Positions 26,235 through 36,275 of a stretch of DNA of 64,000 bases are shown here, in pieces. Numbering within the stretch: the first letter of the stretch is position 1; each line of letters opens with the position of its first letter. A program made the position numbers and the translations under genes. Source of the DNA: Neptuniibacter halophilus (GTDB lineage: Bacteria; Pseudomonadota; Gammaproteobacteria; Pseudomonadales; Balneatricaceae). The stretch is from the NCBI RefSeq assembly GCF_030295765.1, contig NZ_AP027292.1:1922001-1986000 (forward strand), given 5' to 3'. The notes beneath the pieces were generated by a model. The model searched no databases. It was not told where the DNA came from and worked only from the letters and a program-made list of their open reading frames with translations.

Positions 26235-29200
26235 CTAATCGATGGGGTGAAACCCAAATTGTATGAGTGCTTCGTTCAGACCATCTTTGATCTGCGGGTT
26301 AAGGTCTTGTATTGAAATGGCAGCTAGCAACTTGTCCAAGTCATGAAAGGTCCAGGTTTCGTGAGTGCACCCCAAGAGATAAGTGATCAACTGTGCTACA
26401 GCATTCGGCTGATCCTTTACTAAGCCTTTAATGAGAATTGACCGCAAACAGAAGCAATCCCTCAGATGGGTGGGGGGCATCTGAATTGCCAAACCAACAC
26501 CCTCAGAGAATTTTTCTCCTAGCGTTGGGAGCCAATTGAGCATCTGTATGACTTCTTCAGGGGTAAGCTCAGCTGGTGCCCCATCAATCCGACTTTGCCA
26601 ATAATTGCGCAACCAGTCGTCCCAGGATTTGTTTAGGTCATCTTGCTCGAGCCCTTTCAGCAACGCACTCATTTTCTCGGCTAACACCGCACGCTCTACT
26701 TCTGTAATTGAAGTGAGCAGCTTGGGTATCCAGTCGGCAGAAGGATCTTCTAGATGCCACAATCCAGCAGCAGCATAGAACTCGATGAACCTATCTTTCT
26801 TACCAGCTAGGATTGCGTCCAAGCGGGGTATTGCTGCGGAAAAAGCATCTTTAAGGATGGCAAAGACAAAGTTAGAGGGGCCGCGACAACCAAGAAATCC
26901 TTGCCAAGCCAGCGCAGCTATTTCATCGTTTTCGTCAGTGAACAACGGATAGAGGTTATGTGTTGACCACTCCTCATCAATCGCGGTTAGAAAGGTTATC
27001 TGTCGAGCGATCGGCGGAATTGCATATCGGCTTTTAGCTTCTGACTTGTCGCAGAGCTTCGTCAGCTCATCTCGATAGGGTTCAACCAGTTCTCTCGCAT
27101 TTATTCGGGAATACGCATCTAGGGCATGAATCCAATATTCAGCCAGACGTCCCTCTGGAGTGTTAAGAGCTTGGGTCAGCCAATCATGCTGGTCCTTCTC
27201 AAATACGGCTGGTACGAAGTGGTTCCGTAGATTCTTAGCAACCTTGTTGGTGGGCTCTAAAATTTTGGAGAGATAGGGAACCCCTTTGTTCTGTACCGCG
27301 TAGTAAAGAATATCTGCGACATGCGAGGGCTGCCGCTTTTGCAGCTCCTTTAGCGCGATCAAACTTAGAAGAGGAGCAGCATCTTCAAAAGTTTCCGGCC
27401 ACGCACTCAAACCCCTGAGTAGCGGCTCCCAGAAGTCAGACTCCCAGCCGCCGGAATCTTTTAGGAAATCAGCAAGCTTGAAACCCCATTCAGGTTTTTT
27501 CTTCGACGCGTCCGTGATTGCCTGCTGCAGCCCGGATCGCGTCGGTCCTCGGAATTTGGTTTCTCCTTTGAACTGCATGAGTTCATCAAACCACTCAGTG
27601 GTATCTTTGCTGAGGAGATCTTCAACAGACCAGGGGCTCTCAGATTCACTCCAGCCCGATTCAGTCCATGATTTCAGCGCTGGATAAGGACGCTCTGGTA
27701 TGTCGTTGTACTTGGCCGTAATCGCATCTAAGGCCTTTTTGACTATAGGGCAGCTCTCATCAACCTTTTGCAGTGCTCTCAGCCACTGGAAATGCTCTGA
27801 GGCTGAGTAATACTCAGGGTCGTCCTTAGACGAGCTCCGATACCCCAGGATTGCTTCAACTACCTCCTCTTTTATGGCAGGAGACAACGCAGCATAATTT
27901 TCCTCTAGTAGCGTTATGGATTCCTGTAGATAAGGCTCTTTGTACAGACCCTTAACGAGTAACAACCGAATCTTCTGATCGCTATCGTATGCATGCAGGA
28001 ACCCAATAGCGTGGATTGCAAGCCTCCGAAGAAGGTGCGACGGAGAGAAATGTTGATTCCAAATCCATAACCTGGTTTGTTCTGGTATGTCAGTTGCCAT
28101 CGTCTCAACAGCCGCTCTAGCAGCTTTGATGATGACATCGATCGTGTTTGGATACTCATCCTGTTCATGATCCGCGATGGCAGAGCGGCCATAGCTATCC
28201 CAATCGTAGTCATCTGAGGCATTGTTCCAGGTGCGGGCTAACGCATTCCGATTTAGCAGCAGCCTTGTACAAGTCGCTAGGATCTCTCGGTGCTTGGACC
28301 CTATCCTTGGTTGTAGATTTTTCTCCCACACCTCATTGAGGTTCCACTCCGGTGACGGAATATCCAGCTCAGTTCGGACTTGGTAACTGTCTGATGGGTT
28401 GCTCTTGCGTAAAGGATCCCTTATTGCCAGTTGAGTTGTTCCCATGATCTCAAACAGGCGCAATACCTGATCGAACATATCATTGGCATGAGCTTTCTTT
28501 GCCAGGAACTGAAGAGCATGTACGTCGATAGCTGCCGGTTTTGTCTGCAGCAACAGATCTAACCAGCGGTCAAAATTTTCAACCTTGTCACTCTGGCTTA
28601 CTTTGTGAGCCAGTCCCCACCAAAACCACACTCCTAGCTTAAGGTGGTGTTTTGCGAGCAGTTGGAACAAGCGATCGGTCTGTTTTTCGACATGACACTC
28701 CGTTAACCAATCTCCGAACAATTTAGCGGTTGAATCCGAAGCAGGCCAATCCATATCGAACAGGTCGTCAAAAACCTTCTCGTTATCCAACCATTCGATC
28801 CACTCAACGGCGGTCGCTTTGTCGCAGAAGAAACGCACCTTAGAAACATCATTCAAGGCATGCCTGAGCGTCGCCGCATCCTCTACGTCCATTTCACCAG
28901 GGAGACTGCGGGCAATCTCGCCGATCAGCTTTTGCCACTGACTGGGGCGGCGGTTGGCATAATCTGCCAATCCTTCGGCAGCTGCGTAGAGGTTCGAATA
29001 GTCTTTGCTGTCCGGTTTCGTGTAGGTCAGTGGGACGATGCCGAGCAACTCCCACTTTTCGGGAGACTCGTCATTTCCAACCAGCGCAAAGCGTTTGTCT
29101 TTGGCTTTGTCAGGCAGTGCCCGTGCCAGGTACTGCAACACCGTATCGTCATGGCTGTAGCCTACGAATAACACGGTATAGCTTTCGAAGAGATCAACCA

Positions 29201-29768
29201 GAAAACGTCTGGCCCAACCCTCGGTTAGATAGGCTCGACCGAAGTCACTATCGGTGAGAACTATGCTATCCAAATCATCCACCGCACCGTGGACGTGCAC
29301 AATCCCGGAGAAAGAGGACCCAAGCGGCAGAGCTGGTGCGGTATAAATCTTGGGAGACTCATCCCACTTCGCTTCGCAGGCTGCCTCGAACAGCAGATCA
29401 AAGTTTGTCGTCACGATGCGAACCTGTTCTGGTTTACCGAACAGGCGCACTATGGATGCATGAAGGGCTGTGTGAGCAGTTCCCGTTTTAAGACTTTTTA
29501 CCGCACGGGCATTTAGAGTCCCTTTTTCTAGCGGCAAACGGCCTAAGAACTGATCTAATGCCTCCCAGAATTCCTTTCCATCACCATTGGTTCCCAACAA
29601 CCTTGGCGATTCACCAGTGTTCTTAGCGATGTCGCAAGCAAGCTCCCAGAAGCTACCTAAGTTTGCAGGCTCTCCCATTGATACGCCTGCACCAGCAAAC
29701 ACAACGACCTGGCGGCTATCGATAGCGTCCGTTAACTGCTTGGGGAACTGTACACCGCTAAAGATCAC
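26235..29768 (-). CDS. Large SIR2-domain protein, probable NAD-consuming defence effector
   Basis: A 1177-residue protein. Residues 20-290 form a SIR2-like fold: GAGVS at 26-30, TTNFD at 120-124, the catalytic-type histidine in HVHG (about 158-161), and VGYSHDD later. The remaining 880 residues are helical and repetitive, resembling the DUF4020-type C-termini of bacterial SIR2 proteins. In known defence systems SIR2 domains deplete NAD+ after phage sensing; the same outcome is inferred here. It starts with GTG, and that start overlaps the hsdS stop (GTGA), so its synthesis is tied to the type I restriction genes. No membrane segments are visible. Confidence 0.82.
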   Translation of the reverse strand: MIFSGVQFPKQLTDAIDSRQVVVFAGAGVSMGEPANLGSFWELACDIAKNTGESPRLLGTNGDGKEFWEALDQFLGRLPLEKGTLNARAVKSLKTGTAHTALHASIVRLFGKPEQVRIVTTNFDLLFEAACEAKWDESPKIYTAPALPLGSSFSGIVHVHGAVDDLDSIVLTDSDFGRAYLTEGWARRFLVDLFESYTVLFVGYSHDDTVLQYLARALPDKAKDKRFALVGNDESPEKWELLGIVPLTYTKPDSKDYSNLYAAAEGLADYANRRPSQWQKLIGEIARSLPGEMDVEDAATLRHALNDVSKVRFFCDKATAVEWIEWLDNEKVFDDLFDMDWPASDSTAKLFGDWLTECHVEKQTDRLFQLLAKHHLKLGVWFWWGLAHKVSQSDKVENFDRWLDLLLQTKPAAIDVHALQFLAKKAHANDMFDQVLRLFEIMGTTQLAIRDPLRKSNPSDSYQVRTELDIPSPEWNLNEVWEKNLQPRIGSKHREILATCTRLLLNRNALARTWNNASDDYDWDSYGRSAIADHEQDEYPNTIDVIIKAARAAVETMATDIPEQTRLWIWNQHFSPSHLLRRLAIHAIGFLHAYDSDQKIRLLLVKGLYKEPYLQESITLLEENYAALSPAIKEEVVEAILGYRSSSKDDPEYYSASEHFQWLRALQKVDESCPIVKKALDAITAKYNDIPERPYPALKSWTESGWSESESPWSVEDLLSKDTTEWFDELMQFKGETKFRGPTRSGLQQAITDASKKKPEWGFKLADFLKDSGGWESDFWEPLLRGLSAWPETFEDAAPLLSLIALKELQKRQPSHVADILYYAVQNKGVPYLSKILEPTNKVAKNLRNHFVPAVFEKDQHDWLTQALNTPEGRLAEYWIHALDAYSRINARELVEPYRDELTKLCDKSEAKSRYAIPPIARQITFLTAIDEEWSTHNLYPLFTDENDEIAALAWQGFLGCRGPSNFVFAILKDAFSAAIPRLDAILAGKKDRFIEFYAAAGLWHLEDPSADWIPKLLTSITEVERAVLAEKMSALLKGLEQDDLNKSWDDWLRNYWQSRIDGAPAELTPEEVIQMLNWLPTLGEKFSEGVGLAIQMPPTHLRDCFCLRSILIKGLVKDQPNAVAQLITYLLGCTHETWTFHDLDKLLAAISIQDLNPQIKDGLNEALIQFGFHPID

Positions 29769-31207
29769 GCGCTCACCTTCCTTCTGCCGCGCTTGGCGGG
29801 CTTCATCGCCGCTCGCTCAGCCTTGATCCGTTCCAGCAAAGCTTCTGCTGAGTTTTCATCGCTGATCAGATCGGGATTCTGTTCGCGCCATTCGGCGGTG
29901 AGTTCGCCGCGGAAGGCTTTGGCGAGGATCGATTGGGTGAGGAGGTTGACCCGTGACTGGGCATCCTTGACCCGCTGTTCCATCTGGTCGGCGAAGGCGA
30001 AGAGCTGTTCAACACGGCGGACGATTTCGGATTGTTCTTCTACCGGAGGAAGAAGTAATCGGAACTGTTTGAGTGCAGGCATGTAAATGGTCTTCACCGT
30101 AGTTCCTTGCCCCGAAATAGTGAGATGCCCTTTCGCGGCCATCAACGCATACATCAAATACTTGTTGCTCAAACCTTCGCCGCAAATCCAGTTGGCAAAG
30201 TGCTGAGTAGTGGACATTTCATGTCCCATAATTGTCGTGAAACCAACTGATATATCACGAGAGAAACACACCGTACCTGCGGGCAGTAAACGAGCGCTAG
30301 AGTTGTCTATTCCTAGCATCGTTGGTTTGTGCTTAGTGTCCTGAATCTCCGTACCATGAGCTGCCCTGATATCCTGCAAGCTTATCCAGTAAACGTCTCC
30401 ACCTTCCCAATACTCAGGAACAGACTTTCTCGGTGTATGGCCTGACTCCAGTACGGCTAGGTCGGTCAATAATTTCCATCCCCAGCCTTTGGGGGCTGCG
30501 TCAGCCTCTTTGCCAATTGTGACAGGTGATTGATTGAATGAAGTGGCAGGTGAGCCTCGCCACTCCTCCGTCAATCGTCCACTCACCGCAGCGGCGAGGA
30601 TGGATTGGCGGAAGCGTTTGAGGATGGCGGGGATGCTGTCGAGGCGGGTTTTGAGGGTGTCCACCTGCGCCAGCAGCGCGTCCAGTCGGGCGGCGATCTG
30701 CTGTTGTTCGGCTAGAGGGGGAAGTGGTAGCTCTAAAGCTTCTAGCTTCTTCCGAGTAATTCTTTTGCGTGTTGTTCCTGTCGCCTGCAGTGCAATTGCG
30801 TTTCTAACAGAGGGAGAATTGATCCAATGCTTCAGTATGGTGCTAGAAACTGCTGACCCTTCGGAACAGCGAACAAGGCAAACGTCAACGACTGTTACAG
30901 ACTCCTGGCCAACGCCCGGAAAAATACATGCGCGGCCGAGAGGGTCTGGCATACGAGCAATTAAAACATCCCCTTTTTGCAAGTAAGTGCAATTAAGTCG
31001 ATCTGCAGCTTCCAGATTCATAAACCGCTTGGACTTATTCCGAAAATCACCATCCCCAATATCAGCAAGCTGTATCAATCTGATGTTGCCGCTAGGGTCT
31101 TGGTCCTTGGATTCAACCCAATCGCCATCAGACATTACTGATTCGATTCTTAACGCATCTTTGATAGCGGCGGCTGCCCAACCGCTGGGCAAGCTGTTAT
31201 TTAACAC
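29765..31207 (-). CDS. hsdS: Type I restriction-modification specificity subunit HsdS
   Basis: A 480-residue protein with two target-recognition domains and two conserved helical repeats. The first repeat reads PLPPLAEQQQIAARLDALLA, the second LLPPVEEQSEIVRRVEQLFA; each is followed by an SILA-rich helix ending in G(R/E)LT-EWR. This duplicated layout indicates recognition of a bipartite sequence. The GTG at 31207 is chosen because GGAGG lies 6 bases upstream and the product begins at the expected LNNSLPSGW. It overlaps the end of hsdM by 11 bases. The recognition sequence cannot be predicted from sequence alone. Confidence 0.93.
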   Translation of the reverse strand: MLNNSLPSGWAAAAIKDALRIESVMSDGDWVESKDQDPSGNIRLIQLADIGDGDFRNKSKRFMNLEAADRLNCTYLQKGDVLIARMPDPLGRACIFPGVGQESVTVVDVCLVRCSEGSAVSSTILKHWINSPSVRNAIALQATGTTRKRITRKKLEALELPLPPLAEQQQIAARLDALLAQVDTLKTRLDSIPAILKRFRQSILAAAVSGRLTEEWRGSPATSFNQSPVTIGKEADAAPKGWGWKLLTDLAVLESGHTPRKSVPEYWEGGDVYWISLQDIRAAHGTEIQDTKHKPTMLGIDNSSARLLPAGTVCFSRDISVGFTTIMGHEMSTTQHFANWICGEGLSNKYLMYALMAAKGHLTISGQGTTVKTIYMPALKQFRLLLPPVEEQSEIVRRVEQLFAFADQMEQRVKDAQSRVNLLTQSILAKAFRGELTAEWREQNPDLISDENSAEALLERIKAERAAMKPAKRGRRKVSA

Positions 31208-32762
31208 CGTTACCCTCCAGACCCAGCGCCTCAACCAATAGGTCCCTTTGAGCTTGCGCCTGATCACCAGCTCCCAGCGCCTGCATCAGTCCATCCAGCT
31301 CTCGCAAACACTCGGTCAGCTCACCCATAGCTTCAGCAGCTAGCACGTCGGGCTCCGGCAGGCTGGCGGCATCGACGCTGTCCTCATCCTTAATCCAGCT
31401 GATATCCAGCGAGTCACCTTTCTGGTCGCGAATGTAATCACGAGTGAAACAGCGCCAGCGACTGGTTTCGGCGGTTTGCTCGGTGTCTTCAGGACAGAAG
31501 TTCCAATCGCCCTCAGTGCGTACACTGGTGCCGTTGGCCTGATCACCATAGAGGGCTTCGAAGGGCTTGAGATGTTGTTGGCCAAACGGGGTGCGCTTAC
31601 CGAAGCTGGGCATATTGGTACGCAGATCGTAGACCCAGACGTTTTCAGTGCAGTTTTCCTCCTGCCGAGGATTTGCCGCGGTGCCTCGGGTGAAGAACAG
31701 CACGTTGGTCTTCACGCCCTGCGCGTAGAAGATACCGGTCGGCAGCCGCAGGATGGTGTGCAGGTTGCATTTGTTCATTAGGTCGGCGCGGATGCTGGTA
31801 CCGACACCGGCTTCAAACAGCACGTTATCGGGCAGCACCACCGCCGCACGACCACCGGGCTTGAGGCCGCGATAGATATGCTGCAGAAACGCCAGCTGCT
31901 TGTTGCTGGTCTTGTAGGTGAAATCATCGCGGGTCGGCCCGCCACCGCCCTTGGCAGTGCCAAAAGGTGGATTAGAGAGGATCATATCCGCCTTGGGCAA
32001 CTGAGTGCCGGGCAGACCGAGCGTGTTTCCCAGGTGCACCACGCCTTCGTTATCACCTTCCATGCCGTGCAGCAGACAGTTCATCAGTGCCAGGCGGCGG
32101 GTATTGGGCACCAGCTCCATGCCGATAAAGGCGTCGTTACGCTGAAAGCGCTGGGCCTTTTCGTCGAGGTCGTAGAGGTCGTCGGTCTGCTCTTTGATGT
32201 AGGCGTCGGCAGCGATCAAAAAGCCTGCAGTACCGGCTGCCGGGTCCTGCACCAATTCACCGGCCTGCGGCTTGATGCAGCGAATGATGCTGTCGATCAG
32301 CGGACGCGGGGTGAAGTACTGACCAGCCCCCGACTTGGTCTCGGTGGAGTTTTTCTCCAGAAGGCCTTCATACAGATCGCCCAAACCGTCCCGCTGGGCG
32401 CTGAACCAGTCGATGGCATCCAGTGCCTTGATCAACACTTCAAGGTGGCGTGGTTCACTGAGCCGAGTCTGTGAATCAGCATAGATAGCAGCGATTAGCG
32501 GATCATCGTCTTTACCCAGATCCAACAGCATCTGGCGGTAATGGTTAAGCAGGTTAAGGCCGGATTTATCGCGAAGATCAGGCCAGCGGCAGCCTTGCGG
32601 TAGCTTGTGCTCAAAGTTGACCTGATTCTGAACCTGCTCGTACTCCATGCGGATAAACAGCAGCATAACCAGTTCGGTAACGTAGTCGGAGTAGTTGATG
32701 CCGTCATCCTTGAGGACGTCACACAGATTCCAGAGTTTTTGGACGATTTCGTTGTTGCTCAT
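31197..32762 (-). CDS. hsdM: Type I restriction-modification methyltransferase HsdM
   Basis: A 521-residue N6-adenine methyltransferase subunit. The N-terminal helical HsdM_N domain (about 1-130) is followed by the methylase core, with SAM-binding motif DPAAGTAGFLIAA and catalytic NPPFG (ILSNPPFGTAKGGG). It works as part of an M2S1 complex with HsdS and R2M2S1 with HsdR. It starts 18 bases after hsdR, with ATG overlapping no other gene. Length and motifs are ordinary. Confidence 0.96.
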   Translation of the reverse strand: MSNNEIVQKLWNLCDVLKDDGINYSDYVTELVMLLFIRMEYEQVQNQVNFEHKLPQGCRWPDLRDKSGLNLLNHYRQMLLDLGKDDDPLIAAIYADSQTRLSEPRHLEVLIKALDAIDWFSAQRDGLGDLYEGLLEKNSTETKSGAGQYFTPRPLIDSIIRCIKPQAGELVQDPAAGTAGFLIAADAYIKEQTDDLYDLDEKAQRFQRNDAFIGMELVPNTRRLALMNCLLHGMEGDNEGVVHLGNTLGLPGTQLPKADMILSNPPFGTAKGGGGPTRDDFTYKTSNKQLAFLQHIYRGLKPGGRAAVVLPDNVLFEAGVGTSIRADLMNKCNLHTILRLPTGIFYAQGVKTNVLFFTRGTAANPRQEENCTENVWVYDLRTNMPSFGKRTPFGQQHLKPFEALYGDQANGTSVRTEGDWNFCPEDTEQTAETSRWRCFTRDYIRDQKGDSLDISWIKDEDSVDAASLPEPDVLAAEAMGELTECLRELDGLMQALGAGDQAQAQRDLLVEALGLEGNGVK

Positions 32763-32780
32763 AAAGCTCTCAGTCAGGTG

Positions 32781-35700
32781 TTAACCGGCTTCGTCCCAGA
32801 GGGATTCAGCCAGGGTGTCGAGTACGGTGTTTAATTGTTTATCCAGCAGGGCATCCAAGCGTTTGGCTCCGCCATCTTTAGCAAAGGCGCGGTTAACGAA
32901 CTGCTCGTCGATGACTACTTCGTGGGTGAGCTGCTTGGCCATCCGTTCCAGCCATTTACGCTGTACCGGTGTCCAGGCATGTAGCCCCAAGATGCGTTGC
33001 ATCGCTTTGGCGACGCGTTGCTCAAACGGAATCAGGGCTTCATCCAGCGCAGCTTGGCGGATATAGCCAACGATACTGGCTGCGATCTCCTGGTTGGTCT
33101 GGTTGCGCCAGGCGGTTTTCAGCTTGGCTTCGTTGTAGCCGTACTGATCCAATAGCAGGCGGATTTCCCGCAGTTGCTCGCGTGTCAGGTCCTTAGGTTT
33201 ATTGACCACCACACCTAACGCAACCGATTGGTTGAGCTGGTTATGAATAAAATCGTGGAAGCTCTCTAGGTAGTCTTCCGGGCGCTTGCCATCGGGGTCT
33301 TGGGTACGGCCTTTGAGCTCGTCATCACCATCGAAAATCAGAGGTTGTTTGTCTGATCCCAATAGCTCGTTCACGTTAGCGATCTGATTGACCAGCTGCG
33401 AATGAGTGCGAAGGAATTGGGCCGCTGAGCTTGGCCCCAGCTCATGTAGATGCTGATGCAGGTTGCTGGCGGGTACGCCCCAGAGCTGCTCCAGCTCGTT
33501 GAGTTTCTCTTTGAGCGGTGGCTTTTGCTCGGCCTTTTTCTGCGCTTTACGCATCACCCGCATCACTTTCTGGCTCAAGGCATTGAGTACATCGTCAGCG
33601 TGGCTGGTTTCGGCCTCGTTGCCTTTGGTGTTTAGCGCCTTTTCCAGTGACTCGGGGTTGGACAATTCCTCGACCAGATCTTCCAGCGAGATATTAGGAT
33701 CTTTCACCAGCGGCTTCATGGTGCTGACATCTTGCAGAGCAGCGTAGATATCGACAGGATCGTAGATCTTGAATACGGTCTTGCCTATCTCATCACAGCG
33801 GCGTGTGGCCCGCCCGATCATCTGCTCATACAGAATCCGCGAGCGGATGCGACGCAGAAAGACCAGATGACAGATCTTCGGTACATCAATGCCCGTGGTC
33901 AGTAGATCCACAGTGATGGCAATGGAGGGATAACGCTCGTTCTTATACTGCCGGATCAACTGATCGACCTTGTCGCTCGCACCGGTAATCTTGCGTACGG
34001 CCGCTTCGTTGTAATCCTCGCCCCAGACTTCGGTGAAGGCATCATCCAGCAATCGTTTGACCATATCGGCATGCAGGTCGGTGGCACAGAAAATCATGGT
34101 CTTTTCGTCACCATGCGGATCGATCTCTTTGGCGAGTTGCTCACAGATCACCTTGTTAAATCCTTCGGTAATCACGCGACGGTTAAAGGCATCGACCTCG
34201 AAGTTCATCTCGTCGTTGAGCTCAGCCAGCTCAACTTCGCCGGTCTTCACATTGATCGATGAGACTTGCTCGCCTTTATCGAAGTGAATCCCTTTTTGAG
34301 TCAGCAAGGTCTCATAACGGATCGGCGGTTCATGATCGATCAGCCAGTCGTCAGCGACAGCCTCGCGGTAGGAGTAGGTGTAAACAGGCTTGCCGAAAAT
34401 TTCGGTGGTGTGCTTGGCTGGCGTTGCGGTCAGGCCGACCTTAGTGGCATCGAAGTAATCGAGCACGCGGCGATAACTGGACAGATAGAGCGAAGCATCA
34501 CGGGTGGCCAATTCGCCTTCGGTCATGTCCTGATCGAGGGTATAACCCCGGTGGGCTTCGTCGATGATAATGCAGTCGTAGGCATCGACGGTGGGCGGAT
34601 TATCGGATTGGAAGATCCGCTTCACCATCGCCTGAACGGTAGCGACCTGGATACGGGTTTCCGCCTCAGCGGCCATATCACCGAGTTCGGCTACGTTGTA
34701 GATCTTGGAGAGGGTCTGATTCTGCTCTAACGGGGCTTCATTGAAGGCATCAATTGCCTGCTGCCCCAGCGCAGTACGATCCACCAGAAACAGAATACGC
34801 TTGAACCGTTCGACCTTGAGGAAACGATACATCAGACCAATGATCGTCCGCGTTTTACCGGTACCGGTCGCCATCGCCAACAAGCAGTTTTGCTGTTCTC
34901 GCTCGAGTGCAGTCTCTACTGATTCAATCGCTTTTTGCTGATAGTCCCGCAGCTTGAGATATCCGAAGCCTTCCTGTTGGAGTTTGGCCACCGCTTCAGA
35001 GCGGCTGCGCTTGAGCTTGTCTAGCAATCCGGTAGGGCTGTGGAAGTCATGCAGCGGCTTTGCGGTATTAGAGGCCATGCGGGCATCGCGGAACCAGGTG
35101 CCGGAGTGCTCCGCCAACTGTTTCACATAAGGGCGACCGTTGCAGGAGTAAACAAACGGGATCTGATATGTCGTGGACTCGGGGCCGTCCCAAGGTTCGA
35201 CGCGACCTTCTTCCGTCCACGCAGCGATCATTGGCTCGATGGGTGTGAAGCCTTTAGCGTAACGCTCGGCCTGCGGGATCTTACCAGCGACATTTGTGTT
35301 CTCACGCTTGGCTTCAACCACCGCAATCGGCACCAAACCGGCGAATAGAATGTAGTCTGCTGCTTGCTTGCCCACCGTAGGCCACTCTGCAATCGCCTTG
35401 TTTTTTCCTTTCTCGGGGCGAGCACCATTTTGATAAGTCTGCTCTTGCGAGTCGGCTTCCCAGCCCGCGTCAATGAGCTGCTGGTCGATCAGGATGCGAG
35501 TCAGCTCTTCGTTGAGAGTGAAATTGGCGCTGGCTTTCTGAGTCGAGGTTGAAACCGCCTGAGTGGCTTGCTGCGCCAGCTCCTTGTGTTCTGAAAGTTC
35601 TTTTTGCAGAGCGTCGATGCGCGCTTCAAAATCGGCTTTTTGAGTCGCGAGAGCTTGTTCGTTCTCCAGTGCCAGTTGCTCGTAGGCACGAGCTTCAGCA

Positions 35701-36275
35701 TCCATCTGCTCAGCCAATACTGCATATTCTTCATTCTCTTTAGCAACCAGTTCAGCTAGCTGCTGATTGGATTCCAATTGCTGATTGGCACCGATCAGGC
35801 GTGACTTTAGCTGCTCGATCTGTGTCTGCAATTCTCTGAGCTGTGAACTGGGATCTTGTGGTGGCACAAATGGCCCAGGCTTGAAACACGAACCTTGTTT
35901 CCCAAAGGACTGGTGAAACCAGACCGTTAAGGCACGCGCGATGCGAAGACCTGCCATCGCTTCTTTGTGTTGGGTACGAAATTGATGAGTAGCCTTGTTG
36001 CCCTCTTTCCGCAGTGTGTGGAACAGGTCTCGAATTACTGGGTCGAGATGTATCTCACGATTTAGCTTGAATAGCAGATCTGCTTGAGAGGTTTGGTCAT
36101 CAAATTCTATTCCGCAGCGAGCAGCTAAATCCTGGGCCAGTGCTTCGCCAAGCTGACGGAGCTTGAGCAGGGTGGTGTTGGGATCGTTAGAAAATGTACG
36201 CTCAGCTGCTGATGCTAACTGCAGGAAGATGGGGTCGTGTTCACGTAAAAAATCAAAGTTACTAGGAGCTGCCAT
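32781..36275 (-). CDS. hsdR: Type I restriction endonuclease subunit HsdR
   Basis: A 1164-residue restriction and translocation subunit. Order of parts: DUF4145-like N-terminus (about 10-140), a coiled coil (about 145-260), a PD-(D/E)XK nuclease domain (AADYILFAG then VVEAKRENT), and a DEAD/SF2 motor with Walker A ATGTGKTRT and DEAH box IIIDEAHRG. Helicase motif VI (GRATRRCD) and a C-terminal HsdM-binding helical region follow. The ATG at 36275 has GGAG in GGAGAGGGACCG before it, and homologues start at this SNFDFL segment. An in-frame extension from ATG 36389 would add 38 residues with a ribbon-helix-helix-like start. It is the first gene of the eight-gene block. Confidence 0.95.
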   Translation of the reverse strand: MAAPSNFDFLREHDPIFLQLASAAERTFSNDPNTTLLKLRQLGEALAQDLAARCGIEFDDQTSQADLLFKLNREIHLDPVIRDLFHTLRKEGNKATHQFRTQHKEAMAGLRIARALTVWFHQSFGKQGSCFKPGPFVPPQDPSSQLRELQTQIEQLKSRLIGANQQLESNQQLAELVAKENEEYAVLAEQMDAEARAYEQLALENEQALATQKADFEARIDALQKELSEHKELAQQATQAVSTSTQKASANFTLNEELTRILIDQQLIDAGWEADSQEQTYQNGARPEKGKNKAIAEWPTVGKQAADYILFAGLVPIAVVEAKRENTNVAGKIPQAERYAKGFTPIEPMIAAWTEEGRVEPWDGPESTTYQIPFVYSCNGRPYVKQLAEHSGTWFRDARMASNTAKPLHDFHSPTGLLDKLKRSRSEAVAKLQQEGFGYLKLRDYQQKAIESVETALEREQQNCLLAMATGTGKTRTIIGLMYRFLKVERFKRILFLVDRTALGQQAIDAFNEAPLEQNQTLSKIYNVAELGDMAAEAETRIQVATVQAMVKRIFQSDNPPTVDAYDCIIIDEAHRGYTLDQDMTEGELATRDASLYLSSYRRVLDYFDATKVGLTATPAKHTTEIFGKPVYTYSYREAVADDWLIDHEPPIRYETLLTQKGIHFDKGEQVSSINVKTGEVELAELNDEMNFEVDAFNRRVITEGFNKVICEQLAKEIDPHGDEKTMIFCATDLHADMVKRLLDDAFTEVWGEDYNEAAVRKITGASDKVDQLIRQYKNERYPSIAITVDLLTTGIDVPKICHLVFLRRIRSRILYEQMIGRATRRCDEIGKTVFKIYDPVDIYAALQDVSTMKPLVKDPNISLEDLVEELSNPESLEKALNTKGNEAETSHADDVLNALSQKVMRVMRKAQKKAEQKPPLKEKLNELEQLWGVPASNLHQHLHELGPSSAAQFLRTHSQLVNQIANVNELLGSDKQPLIFDGDDELKGRTQDPDGKRPEDYLESFHDFIHNQLNQSVALGVVVNKPKDLTREQLREIRLLLDQYGYNEAKLKTAWRNQTNQEIAASIVGYIRQAALDEALIPFEQRVAKAMQRILGLHAWTPVQRKWLERMAKQLTHEVVIDEQFVNRAFAKDGGAKRLDALLDKQLNTVLDTLAESLWDEAG

